Assembly (NCBI GenBank): GCA_014529385.2
Contig: CM043962.1
Location: forward strand, 130,335,074-130,399,073
Direction: 5' to 3'
From: Adiantum capillus-veneris
Lineage: Eukaryota; Streptophyta; Polypodiopsida; Polypodiales; Pteridaceae
DNA: 64,000 bases
In this document: positions 32,569-45,110 of the stretch, one piece after another
Position numbering within the stretch: position 1 is the stretch's first letter
How the letters are laid out: every line of letters starts with the position of its first letter
The notes under the pieces: generated by a model
Told to the model about the DNA's origin: nothing
The model's database searches: none
The model's input: only the letters and a program-made list of their open reading frames with translations
Program-made: the position numbers and the translations under genes

Positions 32569-35280
32569 TGCAAAACGGTGCAAAGGAAGATCCATGTTGT
32601 GTTTCCATAAAGAGAGTGGATGGATGAGCGCCTCGATGTTGCTTTTCATGAAGATATTACTTGCGGGACAGATGTCGAGGGTGATGTACGACCTATCCAA
32701 ACCCGAAAGTGCCGAGGGTGAGGTCAATCAAGATCTCAGCACTTCGAAAGATCCCAAGAATGACCCAGGGCAGATCTTGAACCAGTTTGCCTATATCTCG
32801 AAGACCTTCTATTCATTCGACGAGAAGTTGTACTCATTGATGCTGGCAATTTGCGGGGCACAATTAGGGTGTCACTCAGTGTGCTTAAGTCATATGATGC
32901 TCGAGGAGTGATGGACCTAAAGAAATGGAACAGGGTTAGAGAAGACTTGAGGCTTGCCACAAAAGGAGGCTCCCAGCAATAGCACATGCGCTTGAAATCA
33001 TCTGGCTTGAAGATACCCTACATTGAAGGATAGGAGCATATGCTACCTTGGCCGCTTCCTGTTGTAGGTCGCTCTCTGTCCGGCTGCTCTCTCTCCGGCT
33101 GAACATCGAGCTTGCCGAGGAAATGCACGCAAGGTGCACGGACCAAAGAAAGCATGGCATCTCTCTTGAGTACATAAGGGACTCAATTGTTGCTTGTGGT
33201 TGCATGCTCAAAGAGAAGGCTATTCACCATGATGTGTCTTCTTGGCCCGAGAAAAGAAACTCCAAGTCCTCTTCAAGCATTTCATTTGCGACATGCTTGT
33301 CTCGAGTAGAGCAAGAGCTTACGGCCATCATAATCAAGTATCAAACGAGGTTGGTGCTAGTTCGGTCAACAAAGGCTCAAGGAGTGGACAGGCCTATACA
33401 AGAATACATGTGTCACCAAGGTGGGAATGCAAGGAGGAATAGCCTTGAAAACAAAAGGACCAAAAAGGTCTAAGAGATGCGTCAAGGTGGTGATGCAACA
33501 CTTTCATGATAAAGACAAGGTGATTATCATGGTCCATGGCACTCATGAGGGGCACCAGCCTAGTTCGCGCGTTGATCTTTATTAGGGGAAATTTAGACTC
33601 TCAAAGGGGCCCTATAAGGAGGTTTTGCTTTTGCCTCTCTTGTCCAAAGTAGGCAACCCGGTGAAGTACTTAAACGCTTTGTCAAATCCATATCAACCAA
33701 CATATCATTGGAAAGATATCCGACAAATTTGGAGTTGATTTGTAGAAATTATGGCCTCCCTACTGAAGCTTAAATGTGGGGAGAGATTCCATTTATAAGA
33801 CGGAGTTGTCACATCAAAAAATGGAATCTTCCAGATTAAAAGGAATCTGATGGCATGTTATATATCAATGGATAGATCTCGATGAGTACATTTTAAATCC
33901 AAAAGGTCCGACAAGGTTTGATTTCATTTGTAAAAAATTTATAGCACGTGTTTTGGACAAGAGGGAGAAAGTCAAAGTCCTTATAGGGCCCATTTGAGAG
34001 TCCAAAATTTCCCTAATGTACCACTTGCCAATGCATCCGTCTGTTGTGACATGTTCGGTGGATGACTTGTTCGACATTGGAAGCCATAATGAAGCCTACC
34101 ACTAAAAACGAAAATGTAGTACAATGAGGTGCTATGCCCACCCTTAGTATGTCCACCACAAGAAAGGAGTACGGATAGACAAACATAAACAACAACAAAA
34201 AAAGGCAAATACCAAAACGGGAGAATGAGTTGTAGAGCACTTTACATGCTTCTCATAGCCTTCATCGATTCGCTTTTGGAGACGGGCAAGGCTTTGCTCG
34301 GAGATGGAATGATAGACTTTCATGCGCTCCTCCACAATGTTGTTTATGAATTCATCTCAAGGGTTCTAAACTCGCAAGCGATGAGATCTCTCAGTCTTCT
34401 TCACATTCAATGACCATTTTCTTTCTTTGTTCACAAAATGCACCTAGGTGCTCTTTTGCCATTGATACTTGTCATTGTGTCTTTCGGGTGCATTTCCTCT
34501 TGAACCCATTGGCGCATTCAAAGCACGGCTTCGTTTTCCTAATGGGATCTGCACATCCAAGCTATGCTCTCTTTTAAGGTGTTTCTCCATCCGCCACCTA
34601 ACAAGCTTTCCCATATCCATCTTCATTCACAATAGTCCCATCTTTTTTAACATCTCAATTGTTGGCCCCTACACCATGAGTTTCATCGGGTTTCTTGTCT
34701 TCCTCTTCGATAAAAGAGTTGCTAGCAGGTTTCCAAGAGTCCATCTTCTCCCCATCACTGCTTCGAGTTGCTTGTGGAGACATTCGGGACTGTTTTCCCC
34801 CCTTCCTTCCCCCAACAGGCCTACGTGGGGCCATTGCAATCCTCTACAATATCCAACAGACCTACTTATTTGTCTACCATCTGTATTGTGTGTCCTTTGC
34901 AGAAGGAGGCCCACTATTTTGAGGCCTACAGTCTTGACCACCTTCCACCTAGCTTCCTTGCCCTGCGCAAGAGGCGCGCCACAATGCAAACCGCGATAAA
35001 GGCACTCCCCCCCACCCACGACCCTTAATACTCTTGCCCTCCCGTGCCTGCGCCCGCAACCCCCCTCCTCTAAGCTTCGCCTCGCCCTATGCATGCAAAC
35101 CACTCCCCGCAATCCTCATGCAACGTATGACTTTACGAGTGTGAAGATCTTCGCCCCTCCACGTAAGCCCACATTTGCCAACGTGGCCCAACTTCCCCAC
35201 TCGACCGCCCCACGTGGGCCTCTGGTTTTTTGTCCATGTTTATCTTTTTGGCTTTCTAAAAGAAACCCTTAGTGTTGTGT
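31806..35280. other. Unassigned region with degenerate open frames
   Basis: Contains a (GA)n tract (32505-32563), a plus-strand frame from 32564 with DLSKPESAEGEVNQDLS-like sequence, frames around 33048-33473, and overlapping frames on both strands at 34440-35112. None shows a family I recognise, and stops are frequent. Probably old retroelement interior; I cannot support a gene. Confidence 0.4.
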
Positions 35281-35530
35281 TGGGTTAGAGAGACTCCTTT
35301 CATTTCACATCCTGACATGATGGAGACTTACCTTTCATTTCACATCGTGACATGTGTTTACTTTTCTTGAATTCTATTGTTTTAGAATGCTAAAGTGAAG
35401 CTTCACCTGCATACATTTTAGTAAATTTTACACACAGACATGTTTTTTTTGCATTCTATTATTTTAGAATGCTAAAGTGAAGCTTCACTTTGCATAATTC
35501 TAATAAATTCTATACACACACGTATATATT
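35281..35530. repeat. Degenerate tandem repeat with HindIII-centred palindromes
   Basis: Two copies of a unit of about 90 bp share TTTAGAATGCTAAAGTGAAG. The second contains the perfect 18-bp palindrome AAAGTGAAGCTTCACTTT (35474-35491); the first has its 12-bp core (35395-35406). Upstream, TTTCATTTCACATC is also duplicated. Confidence 0.75.
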
Positions 35531-35914
35531 AATTAGTTCTTTTTAGTTTACATTTCATTTCACAACTCACATGGATTTACATTTCTTGCATTTTATAGCT
35601 TGATTCCCGTCAGTGTTAACGTTCGAGAAAGTCTCTTTTATTAAGCGGCTGTTGATCGAGTTTCTTCCTCACAAAGAAAAATAAAAAATACTAGCAGAAA
35701 TTTTGAGATTTGCAAAATTTTTAGATGATTTTCTCACATATTTCATCGGTTTTTCTTCCGTTTACCATGGTTTGCAGTTAGCTAGTCTCGATTTTCAATC
35801 GGCTCAAGACTAAGCTGAGGCAATCCTTTCCCAAACAATGATACCAGTTTAATTCAACCTAACAATTTTATCACTTTCTTATTGTTTTTGAAAGCCGTCA
35901 TGACCCTTTCACTT

Positions 35915-36027
35915 GTTTGCTTGTGTGGATGGTCCAGATCACGCTGGAATCTGTGCCCGACTTCCCTTCCATTGATTCCGCCGCCTGGGCTTCCTTTAAT
36001 ATACCATGTCATATAGTGTTGAGGCAC
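35915..36027 (-). repeat. Inverted repeat partner of 31690-31805
   Basis: Minus-strand copy of the segment at 31.7 kb. It lies about 150 bp before a polypurine tract. Confidence 0.75.
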
Positions 36028-36170
36028 TGCGATCGCTAAGAACCAAGTTTTGGTCAGAGATCTTTCTTTAGATCATTGTCCTACAACGGAAAATGCAACT
36101 CATGAAGGTTGTTTCTTTGCGGACTTTGTCATCACACTTCGACTTCTATGCATTGTCCGAGCAGTAAGTA

Positions 36171-37394
36171 TTGGGAGGGGGTGTTAGAGTTAGGTACGTT
36201 TCGCACGTCGTGTTTGGCAATGTTTTGCTAACCTAACAACAACTTGTCTGCTTCTACAAAACGCTGCCTTCTAGAGCTAACTCGTGCCATTTTTGGCAGA
36301 GTTGGTTTTAGCGAGGCCTCATTTTGCACAAGTCGATGAGAAAAGTTGTCAACTTGCAACATGATGTGACGTGAAAGAAAACACTGCCAAGGATTTGTGC
36401 GAATGCGCTTGTATTCATTCCCTGTTGCTTCACATTTTTTTCACTTTTGTATGGCTAGTGATTTTCCTGGGCTAGCCACCCATTGCATTGCATGTAGGAT
36501 ACATGGCTATACATTTTTAGTTTTGTCTGGTTGGTCATTTTGGGACCAAATTTGGGTCTTCCCCTTTTATGGGTTTTAAGGTTTACCCAACATCTGTATT
36601 TTTGGGTGTTTTCCCTAACCAACACTACTTCCATATATAAGGGCCTAGGGTGGGTAGTCATTCATCATGGTTTTGAGTTGTAGAGTTTTCTCATACTCTC
36701 TTGCGTTGTCTCTTACGTATGCTCTCTCTCACACTCACTACTACACTCGGACACTCTCACACGTCACCCTTGACGTCAACTTCCAGTCTACACCACCTTT
36801 ATGATAGATTTACAATAGCTATTTTCTGTAGGTTGATTAAAACTCCATTTTTAGGAGTTATTTTTTACTCTTCACCTCTTACCTTCTCAAAGGCAAAAAT
36901 CAACCACATTATGGAGTATCCTTTTCACACGCTAGTATCCTTGAAACATAAGGAAAATTAAGTACCTTAATCTTCGTATTTTTTTGGATTGCTCTAATGA
37001 AGAGGTTTATACATTGGCTATTTCCCTCTTCATATCGGACCTAAACACCGAGTACAAGGCTTGAGAAAACCAATTTGAACCTTCAAAGTTGCAAGAAGAT
37101 TGTCCTCGGGCTTCCCCCCCCCCCCCCCCCCCCCCCCCCCAAAACCCAAAAAAAAACCCCAAAGAAAAGAAAAAAACCCTTAGACATGCAACTTGAATAA
37201 TTTTCCACCTCATGGTTTTTTACCATTCACCTTGTAGTTTTCTACGTTAAAGGTTTCTAGACATTGCCCATGTGTAAACATGTGGTAAAATGCCCTTTCT
37301 CCGAGCTCTCTACAAATAAATACATACATGTTACATAGCTCTTGTACACACTTTCTTTTTACACCTTGCATTGGTAATTGTACCCTAGCCAACA
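36171..37394 (+). repeat. Candidate 3' LTR with preceding polypurine tract
   Basis: TTGGGAGGGGG (36171-36181) is followed by TGTTAGAGTT. The best end is CTAGCCAACA at 37394, giving TGTT...AACA termini. A TATATAAG near 36634 would be the promoter. No primer site follows the far end, consistent with a 3' LTR. The length and the right end are uncertain. Confidence 0.4.
37114..37140. repeat. 27-base poly-C tract
   Basis: Uninterrupted C run followed by AAAACCC-type A/C-rich sequence, inside the candidate LTR. Confidence 0.9.
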
Positions 37395-37439
37395 ATCACT
37401 ATCTATGAGTGTCACACTTACGTTAGAGCTTACCCTAAG

Positions 37440-37904
37440 TTGCATTGTACGATATACAAGATATGTATAATATGTTTTAATCGGGCGTATTATACAACAT
37501 CATCAATTAAACAGACGTATAATACGGTGCCACATCAACAAAATCATTGTATTGTTTAAATTCTTAGTAGTTTGATCAAAATATATTTCTATTGAACTAT
37601 ATTTCAATCGATCAAAATATATTTCGATTGAACCATATTTCAATCAAAATATTTTGTTCTATATTAGAATGATCCGCGAGCCATTTACCAATTGTAGGTT
37701 TCTTTATTGAAAAATTTACCTAAAGGTGAACTCTAAAACCCAAAACCCAAAAAAAAAATTGTTTTGATGATTGAGCTTTTAGCTAGAAATAAAATCTATT
37801 TCAATAAAAATGTAAAAAATATAATATAAAATTATGTTTAAATTTTGACATTTAGATATATTGGTTAATATATTTTGTGTGTAGTAAAGGGTTAGAGTAA
37901 ATTT
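37440..37904. other. AT-rich spacer
   Basis: No open frame of note. ATATTTC(A/G)AT(T/C)GA-type segments repeat near 37575-37665. Confidence 0.5.
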
Positions 37905-38320
37905 AGTGAATGCTTACCATGTATTGAAGAAATTCACACTTAGTGGTAATTTAATTTAACTTAAAATAGTACTTAATTCTTTGTGTAGAGCCATGCTCAC
38001 ACTTAAAGGTAACTTAAGTAGACTTAGTTAGTGATTGCATGTCAAAGTGTAAAGCAATGCCCTCACTAGAGGTGATTTTATTGGGCAGAATAGTGATCGC
38101 TTGCCTTGTGTAGAGTTTGAATCACATTTGGAAGTGATTTAGATAGGGTGAATAAAATTTACCTCTCACATGTAGAGATTGACTCACACTTGAAGGTCAT
38201 TTAAGTAGATTTAGGAGATTGCCTGTTATGTGCAGAGTTTACTCCCACCTGAAGGCTATATAGATGTAAATTAGGCGATTCTTCGTCATGTGTAGAGTGA
38301 AAGGTCACACTGGAAAAAAA
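37905..38320. repeat. Degenerate tandem repeat, about 65-bp unit
   Basis: About six diverged copies of a unit built on TGTGTAGAGTTTGACTCACA, then CTTGAAGGT and TTTAAGTAGATTTAGG. The array ends just before the hAT remnant. Confidence 0.7.
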
Positions 38321-38514
38321 AATAAGATTCAAATAACAATATATTATGAAAAGTTAATGTTATGTTTGTAGACATTGTAAATGTTTGTTGATTTTTAAAT
38401 AAGAAAGCAATGGTGATGATTTCATTTTTAAAGAGAGTAACAATGATTTGTATAATTGAAACTAATTTGAGGTACAATGTTGATAGATAGTTTTGTTGAT
38501 GCTCACATACTTCT

Positions 38515-39760
38515 ATGGTGAAAGGATATGAGTGGAGCTACATAGATGAATTGATAGCAGGAAAGACCTCATTAAGGTTGCGGTGTAAATCTTATGGCCA
38601 CAAAATTAGTGAGAATGCACACACAATAAAAGAACATATGTTCAAAATACCTAGAAATGTGCCAACTTGCAAACCCCCCCCCAAAGGTATTGTTGAAAAA
38701 TTTCTTATATGGGTGCTCAAGGCAAAGCCAATGCTTGCCGAAGGAAAAAAGAAGGTATGTCCGAGAGCAATCAGCGAATTGAGTGAGAGAGATATGGAGA
38801 TGACTTTTGATGATAAAGTAAGGCAGCCCCCCATGTGTGTAGAAGGGGGGGAACAATGCTCCCCCTCTACTACTGCATACAATCAAGCATATGGTGGTTC
38901 AAACTCCACACCTACCACTTCTCATTTCAAAAAGGATGTGGTGTAGCATGAGTTGGTGGTCAACAAGCATATAGTACTTCTGCAATGGTTACTTGAGCTA
39001 CATCTCAAGCAGACTCAAGCTTTTGTCGCTTACAAAATTCCCTGTAATGTAATTCATAATGCTATCTTCAAGGACACTTTAATGAGCACAACGAAGAAAG
39101 TATTTGTGGCACCTGAGAGGCGTACATAATATCTAGATAAATTCAAAGCTTCATCAAAGAATATTTTTAAGCGCACAATGCTTAAATATGTGCCACAGTA
39201 CGGATGTACAATTGCTCTTGATGAATGGACAAATTGTAAAAAAAAACCCTTGATAAATTTGATGTTGATTTGTCCAAGGGGATCCATTTTCATTGAGGCA
39301 ATCGATACATCCTTGAAAGAAAAAACAAGCAATTTTCTAGCAAGCATCTATGAGCACGCAAACCAAAAAGCTGGTGTGCCCAAAAATGTTACTACCATTG
39401 TCATAGACAATGCATCTAACTACAAAGATGCAGGGCGTGCAATCAAAATCAAGTATTTAGAACTTTTCTCCGTTCCATGTGTTGTCCGCACTTTGAATTT
39501 TCTTCTCAAAGACTTTGAAAAACTGTCTCCAATGAGATAGACTTTAATAGATGCTAATCATGTCGTCAAGCTGATTAGAGAGCATCCTTTTACTTATGCT
39601 CTTTTTAGAACTAAATCACCTGATAAGAATTTGCAAATCTTTTGTGAGACACGATTTGCAACTGCGTACTACGTTCTAGAAACGTTGCAATAGGTTAAGC
39701 GAGTCCTTTGTGAAACGGTTTTAGACAGAAGATGGGATATTTGGATTGACAAGTATCCTT
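38515..39760 (+). pseudogene. hAT-like transposase N-terminal and core region (BED finger, DUF659 type)
   Basis: The frame from 38515 has a BED-type finger pattern (RCKSYGHKISENAHTIKEH and a later C) in which the second metal-binding Cys is lost. After a stop near 38946 the core continues: YGCTIALDEWTNCKKKPLIN (about 39200), VTTIVIDNASNYKDAG and VVRTLNFLLKDFEKL, as in plant DUF659 hAT transposases. The first catalytic Asp of SDGWT corresponds to LDEWT, and D of DNASNY is the second. In-frame stops at 39129 and 39538 break it. The C-terminal dimerisation region is absent here; related C-terminal sequence lies on the opposite strand at 41.2-42.0 kb, beyond a copia fragment. Confidence 0.75.
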
Positions 39761-40531
39761 GCTATGAATGCGTTTTCTTTTTGCCCTTATCACCAGAATT
39801 TTGAGATGAATCGCTGCCAGCGGAAGCATTAGGAACATGTAATTTTCCACTCGTAGAAGAACCATAAGAAGTGGCTGCATTGATGTTACCACCCTTTCTT
39901 TGAGTAGCAATAAAAGCCTATTCAATTGCACGTTGTCTAGTCCTGTTCTTTCTAGAAAGTGACTCTTGCAACAACAATGTGCATAATGCATCAAACTTGA
40001 CAACTTCAGGATTTCCTTGGGTCATAAGTCTCCAAGTACTAGCAAAAGTCTGATAAGAATCTGGTAAGGCATCAAGAACAGTCTGCACAAGGGAACTGTC
40101 TCAAATGAATTCACCTACAAAAATAAGTTGCTCATTGATATCTTTGACACCAGCAAAGGAAAGTGTCCATATCATCTTCCTCAAGCATAATCTTTGACTC
40201 TAGCTCTTTACGCAGCAATGCAATTTTTGCCTCATTGCGGATTGCATAAACACCAGTCAAAATATCCCAAACTTGTTCTGCAGATTTCGTTGAACGGCTG
40301 TGAAGAATGGTGCACTTCATAGACAACGCAATCAACGGATGAGTCTGTACATCCTTTACATCCCAACGAGCTTCAGAAATCTGAGCAGACTAAGCTCTGC
40401 GAGCTCTCCTGAATTTTTTGTCGACCTGCGGATGCTTGCCAAGGCTTACTGAAATCGAAGAAAGTGAGCAGGCGTGTGCTGGAGTTGCTAACGACTAAGC
40501 CACGGAGGACGGAACCTACTCTAATACCAAT
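39761..40531 (-). pseudogene. Ty1/copia gag fragment plus leader
   Basis: The minus strand encodes pieces of the same gag as the copia element at 57.7-58.6 kb: VWDILTGVYAIRNEAKIALL and ELESKIMLEEDDMDTFL, followed downstream by the basic tail. Frames are broken. The sequence runs into a degenerate primer-binding site (ACTCTAATACCA, about 40519-40530) and then an LTR. The 3' part of the element is missing. Confidence 0.85.
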
Positions 40532-40760
40532 TGTTGGAATTAGGGTTGCAAGAAAACACACACAACTTGGAGAAGACGAAGGAAGCTCAAGGCACACAAC
40601 AGAGAGTGTATTGCTTAGTGTGTAATAGAAAGATAGATAGCCCTAGAATGAATGGGCGTATATACAATGCACGGAGGAAAAAACCTCCTAAAGAGGGGAA
40701 AAATGCCTCGGCGGTCCTAAGTGTGTTCACACATATCAATACCACATGCATATGGCAACA
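40532..40760 (-). repeat. LTR (copia family of the 54-64 kb pair)
   Basis: 229 bp running TGTTGGAATTAGGGTTGC to CATATGGCAACA on the plus strand. It is homologous to LTRs at 54015, 58948 and 63660. Confidence 0.88.
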
Positions 40761-40848
40761 CACCCAAGGTCTAAGCTAGATCTTCGTTATGCATAGCCCA
40801 TCTTTTTTGTAATTGCCATTTTTATAAAAGTTCGCACTTTTATAAAAA

Positions 40849-40972
<124 letters not shown>

Positions 40973-41224
40973 TCTGACACTCAAGGGATTTATTTGATTA
41001 ATAATGTTGCTTATACATCATATGGTATCAATTCAAGGCACCAGATCATCCACTTCCTCCACATGTAAACAATTTGGATCCACATCTTCTAGATCCCACT
41101 CAACTTCATCGTCAGAATGGGCTTCATCTGCAATTGCTTCGTGGGTCTGAAAACCTCCGAAGCTTTGCTCTGTAGCTCATGTAGGTATCCTTGGGCTTGT
41201 GCATTAGTCACATATTGTGAAAGA

Positions 41225-41990
41225 CGTACACTAGATCTGTAGCCCATTTAGGATTTCATTGATTTCTTTTCTTAGTGTGTACAAATGTAAAAGAAGATGA
41301 CCAATTTTGCTCGCAGCTTCCACTAGAGGCAGCCATTGACAAGACTCTAAAAACCACGTATTGTAGCTCCACTTTCTCCTCGCCATATTCCTTCCACCAA
41401 ACAGGTGCACCCATTGTCTTGATTGCATCTATGTGCCATCCATCGCTTGACATTCCTTCTCTATTGGTGTGTGCCATCTTCTGTGTGTAAGCTACCCTGC
41501 CATTGCATCACCCAAAAATTGTGCACACACTTTCTTAATATTATTGAAGTAGATTGATTGTGCATTTGAAACTTTAGATCCAACACAAATCTTGCTCCAT
41601 GTAAAGGGGTGTATAATTGATCCCAACGTTTCTCAGCAAAAGAGACCATCATGTTTTTCTCTTGTATTGCAAAGGATGTACTGTGTTTTAGCTTGCAAAC
41701 AACCTCATGCATGTATCGATAGACCCGCCCAAATATGAGTGCATCTTTGTCAACCAAGCACACTAGATGTATGAAAGGCTCTGTAACATTGATTTTTTTT
41801 TTCACATTTCTCCTGAACATAGGAGAGTTCACAAACAAAAAGCGCCACACAATTATGGGCAGTAGGAGGCAATACCAGTGTGTATTGGCTGCCACAATTC
41901 CGGCCATTACGTCTACAGGTATTGACACGATAACACTAATGTATACAATTATACAGCAGTACAATGTCCTCGCTGATTGACTACTCGTTT
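41225..41990 (-). pseudogene. hAT transposase C-terminal region (dimerisation domain), minus strand
   Basis: Read right to left: PFIHLVCLVDKDALIFGRVY, a KRWDQLYTPLHGARFVLDLKF step typical of the region before hAT dimerisation, then VWWKEYGEEKVELQYVVFRVLS and CEQNWSSSFTFVHTKKRNQ, the usual hAT C-terminal signature (CERNWS...HTKKRN). A frame change occurs near 41470. It complements the N-terminal half at 38.5-39.8 kb in content but points the other way, so it is either an inversion product or a second copy. Confidence 0.75.
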
Positions 41991-41999
41991 GCTATGTAT

Positions 42000-42157
42000 T
42001 ATAAGCTTAAGGTAGAGCGATGGCAATGTCGATGAGTGTAGCAATAGAACTCTTGCAAGGTAGCTCGATGACCACATGCTCTCAATGCAATCGGTGGGCG
42101 GTGGAGCTGGAAGAAGTTTGCACGTTTGTACTGTTCGTGGCAGTTATCCCTCCTTCC

Positions 42158-42190
<33 letters not shown>

Positions 42191-42301
42191 GCAACACAAT
42201 TGATTGAGATGGAAGAACTTAGAAGACTGCAGTGCATCCTCTCTCAGAATTAAGAAGGAAAATTACAATTCTATTGAATGTAGATATTGATTATTATGAC
42301 A
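42000..42301 (-). repeat. Probable 3' LTR end of a minus-strand gypsy element
   Basis: On the minus strand an LTR would begin TGTCATAATAATC at 42301, directly after the purine tract TTCAAGAGAGAGGTAA. The other LTR boundary is not resolved. A (TC)n tract (42157-42188) lies inside. Confidence 0.55.
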
Positions 42302-42320
42302 TTACCTCTCTCTTGAAATC

Positions 42321-42338
42321 ATAGTCGTCCTCGACTAT
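42321..42338 (-). promoter_or_regulatory. Hairpin before polypurine tract (gypsy, minus strand)
   Basis: ATAGTCG-TCCT-CGACTAT, a 7-bp stem with loop AGGA on the element strand, 19 bp from the LTR edge. Confidence 0.8.
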
Positions 42339-42711
42339 GGGGTAGCGAAGATAAAGCATATTCACCAGTCCTTTTTCCTAGCGGGTAGAGGATCCCTATG
42401 TTACCCTACGACATCGTTCCAGAATGGATGACTAGTCCATTTGGTGCTTGAGAGCCTGAGGTTGCCGCAAGCATGTCTGCACATTAGTCCTATCAATCTT
42501 CCATAGTAGAGTGACCAGCTCTACTTGGTGTTCGGGAGACGTCGTCTCCGCAAGCATACATACTACTTCATTTTTGTGCACAATAAAGAAAAATAGAGTC
42601 TTATAAGACAAAAACTTTGTTCATTTTAAACATTTGTACATTTGCTTACTCTAGGGAAGCATTGTAAGCATTGACAAGGTTTAGATTATCCTTTAGTTGT
42701 ATGCCTTGCAT

Positions 42712-43850
42712 CCATCAAGCATATTCAAAAGGATGATTCTTAAAGTTAATAAGATATCGTCGGATAGTCTTACCACCTCTTAGTACCTTGTCCTCATGTC
42801 GGGGCTGCAGCACCTCTTCTTGGTCCTCGATCTCCGGTGGGTCTTCAATAGTTGGTTCTTGTGGTGGCTCTCCTTTGTAAGGCTTTAGTAGTCTCACATG
42901 TAAAGTATTGTGTATGGAAACAAGACTGGGCAACTTGAGTTGATAGGCCATCTCATTGAATGGACTAAGAATCTGGAAGGGACCATCGTACCTTTTTGCT
43001 AGCTTAGCATAGTACTTTTGGTGTCCTGTAGGATTCTTGCCCACCGCGTGCCTTAATCGAGCCTTGGAAAATTTTAATAAGACCCAATCATTTTCATTAA
43101 AGGCTTGGGCTCTTCTGTGCTTGTCAGCAATAGCCTTTTTCCTTTGTTGTGAGATAGAGATAGCATCCTTAATCTTTTGGAAAGATTCTTGTAGGTCTTG
43201 GCTATACTCATCTGCAGCGAAGATCTTCCTATGTACTTTAAGTAGCAAGGGACTTTTTGATCTTCCCTCAATTACCTCGAAAGGTGCTATTCGTGTGAAA
43301 GTATGTACAGTGTTATTGTAAGCATACTCCACTAAGGGTAAGTACTTTTTCCATTGGATCTTTGATCTACTTCCATTACATAGGCTTTTAGTAGATGTGG
43401 AATTGTTAGGTTAGCTATTTCACTTTGGCCATCCCGTTTGTGGATGATAGGCCAAAGAGAAGTTTAGCCCTGTCCCTAAATTCTCAAAGAGACCCTTCTA
43501 GAAAATACTAGTCATTCTAGGATCTCTATCCGACACTATGGACATTGGCAAGCCATGGTACTTGAAAATTTGTGAAATGAAGAGGGTTGCCATTTGATGG
43601 GCTTTGATAGTCTTTTTGACAGGTATAAAATGAGTTTGTTTACTAAAACTGTCTATTATCGTCCATATTCTTGTATTCCCATGGATAGACTTAGGTAATC
43701 CAAATATAAAATCCATGGATATGCTCTCCCATGGTGAATTAGGGATTGGCAAAGGTTGAAGCAATCCAAGTTGCTTCCCTCTATCAAACTTCGTCTTTTG
43801 GCATATCACACATTTAGAAACATACTCTTGTATGTTTGCTTTCATGGTGG
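42712..43850 (-). pseudogene. Ty3/gypsy integrase and C-terminal tail
   Basis: 43845-43498 encodes the zinc-finger end and catalytic core start (CVICQKTKFDRGKQ, SMDFIFGLPKS with the first D, IVSDRDPRM with the second). 43332-42715 resumes in the later core (MEYAYNNTVH) and runs through GPFQI, HNTLHVRLLKPYKG and a chromodomain-like tail (YLINFKNHPFEYA). About 165 bp between the two open frames, containing the third catalytic position, is frameshifted. The element is dead. The same integrase family occurs at 53.5 kb. Confidence 0.88.
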
Positions 43851-44498
43851 TCTTAGTAACTTGTATGTAGCGGAAATTAGCATGAACATAGTGAGCATTT
43901 CATTAGAATAGATTCCTAATGAGAATAACAAGAGTGCTTGGGTGGAGGTAGCAACAAAAAGCATAACACCTAGTTAGATAGCATGAACAATACTTCAAAA
44001 GAGAGACAAATTAAGCTATTGACAACAATTGAGAATCGGAATTACATGCAGCCGTTCCCCCCTGCAAAAGGCTTTGTATTATGGTTTCTCCCATCAAGAG
44101 AGACATTTTACAATACAATTCTTTGTGTTCCTTCAATACTAGCTAGTGCAATGAAGATGGAAACTTCATGCACTAAGGAAAACACTTATCAAACACAACA
44201 TCAATTCCCTCACGGTCTCAGACCCAAGACCTCACACAAATTCGAAGATGGTGAGAGCTAGCGGGGTATGAGAGTAGATTGAGAGGAAGAAGGAGTCTTC
44301 TTACAAGAAAGATGTACATCTCCTCACATAATCACCCATATTAGCATAGCTTAGCTTAGTAATTAGCATGGTAGAGGAGATGAGCATGCATTGAAACTTG
44401 GATCTTGGTTGGATTTGCATCACAAAGCCAAGAGTTGTTGGTGTAGGCCTCCCTTGTCACAAGCTTGGAGTAGGTGGTAAGCTTTCCATTAAAGCTTG

Positions 44499-44585
<87 letters not shown>

Positions 44586-45110
44586 TTCTTTCTTCACACA
44601 TAGATTGTGTGAGTGTGTAAGTGAATGTCTTTGAAAAATCAGCTCCCTCTCTCTCTTGGTCGACCCCCCTTGCTAATTGCTCATGCTACAACCCAATTGG
44701 ACCTCCCCCAGGCCTAGCCAATGGAAATTAAGCAACATAAGTGATAGCCTTTTGACATGTGTCCCCCTTGCCCCTTTTGTAAGAGCTTTAGGTAATTAAT
44801 AAATGCAACTAAACTCTCATTGGACCCCTTTGCCTCCTGGCCAATAGGAATCAGGCAAGCCATTGGGCTGCTGAATGCTCATTGGACCCCTTCAGAGACT
44901 GTCCAATAGTCTTGTAGAGAGCTTAATTCTTATTGGTTCTTTTATTAAGTGATTTTAAATTGATAAAACTAGATTTAATCTATCCTAATTCTCATCGGTC
45001 CACCTTCAAGGTCATCCAATAGGATTTGAGTACACCTTGTGGGCATCTGGGCTAGGGAGCTGACATGTGTCCCTCTTTCCCTTTGTGTAAAGGGAGCTTG
45101 TGTGTGTGTC
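43851..45110. other. Intergenic, with (GA)n tract and ATTGG/CCAAT modules
   Basis: No gene. A long (GA)n tract occupies 44502-44583. From 44690 to 45020 several imperfect modules pair an ATTGGACC with a downstream GTCCAATAG or GCCAATAGG. Confidence 0.5.
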
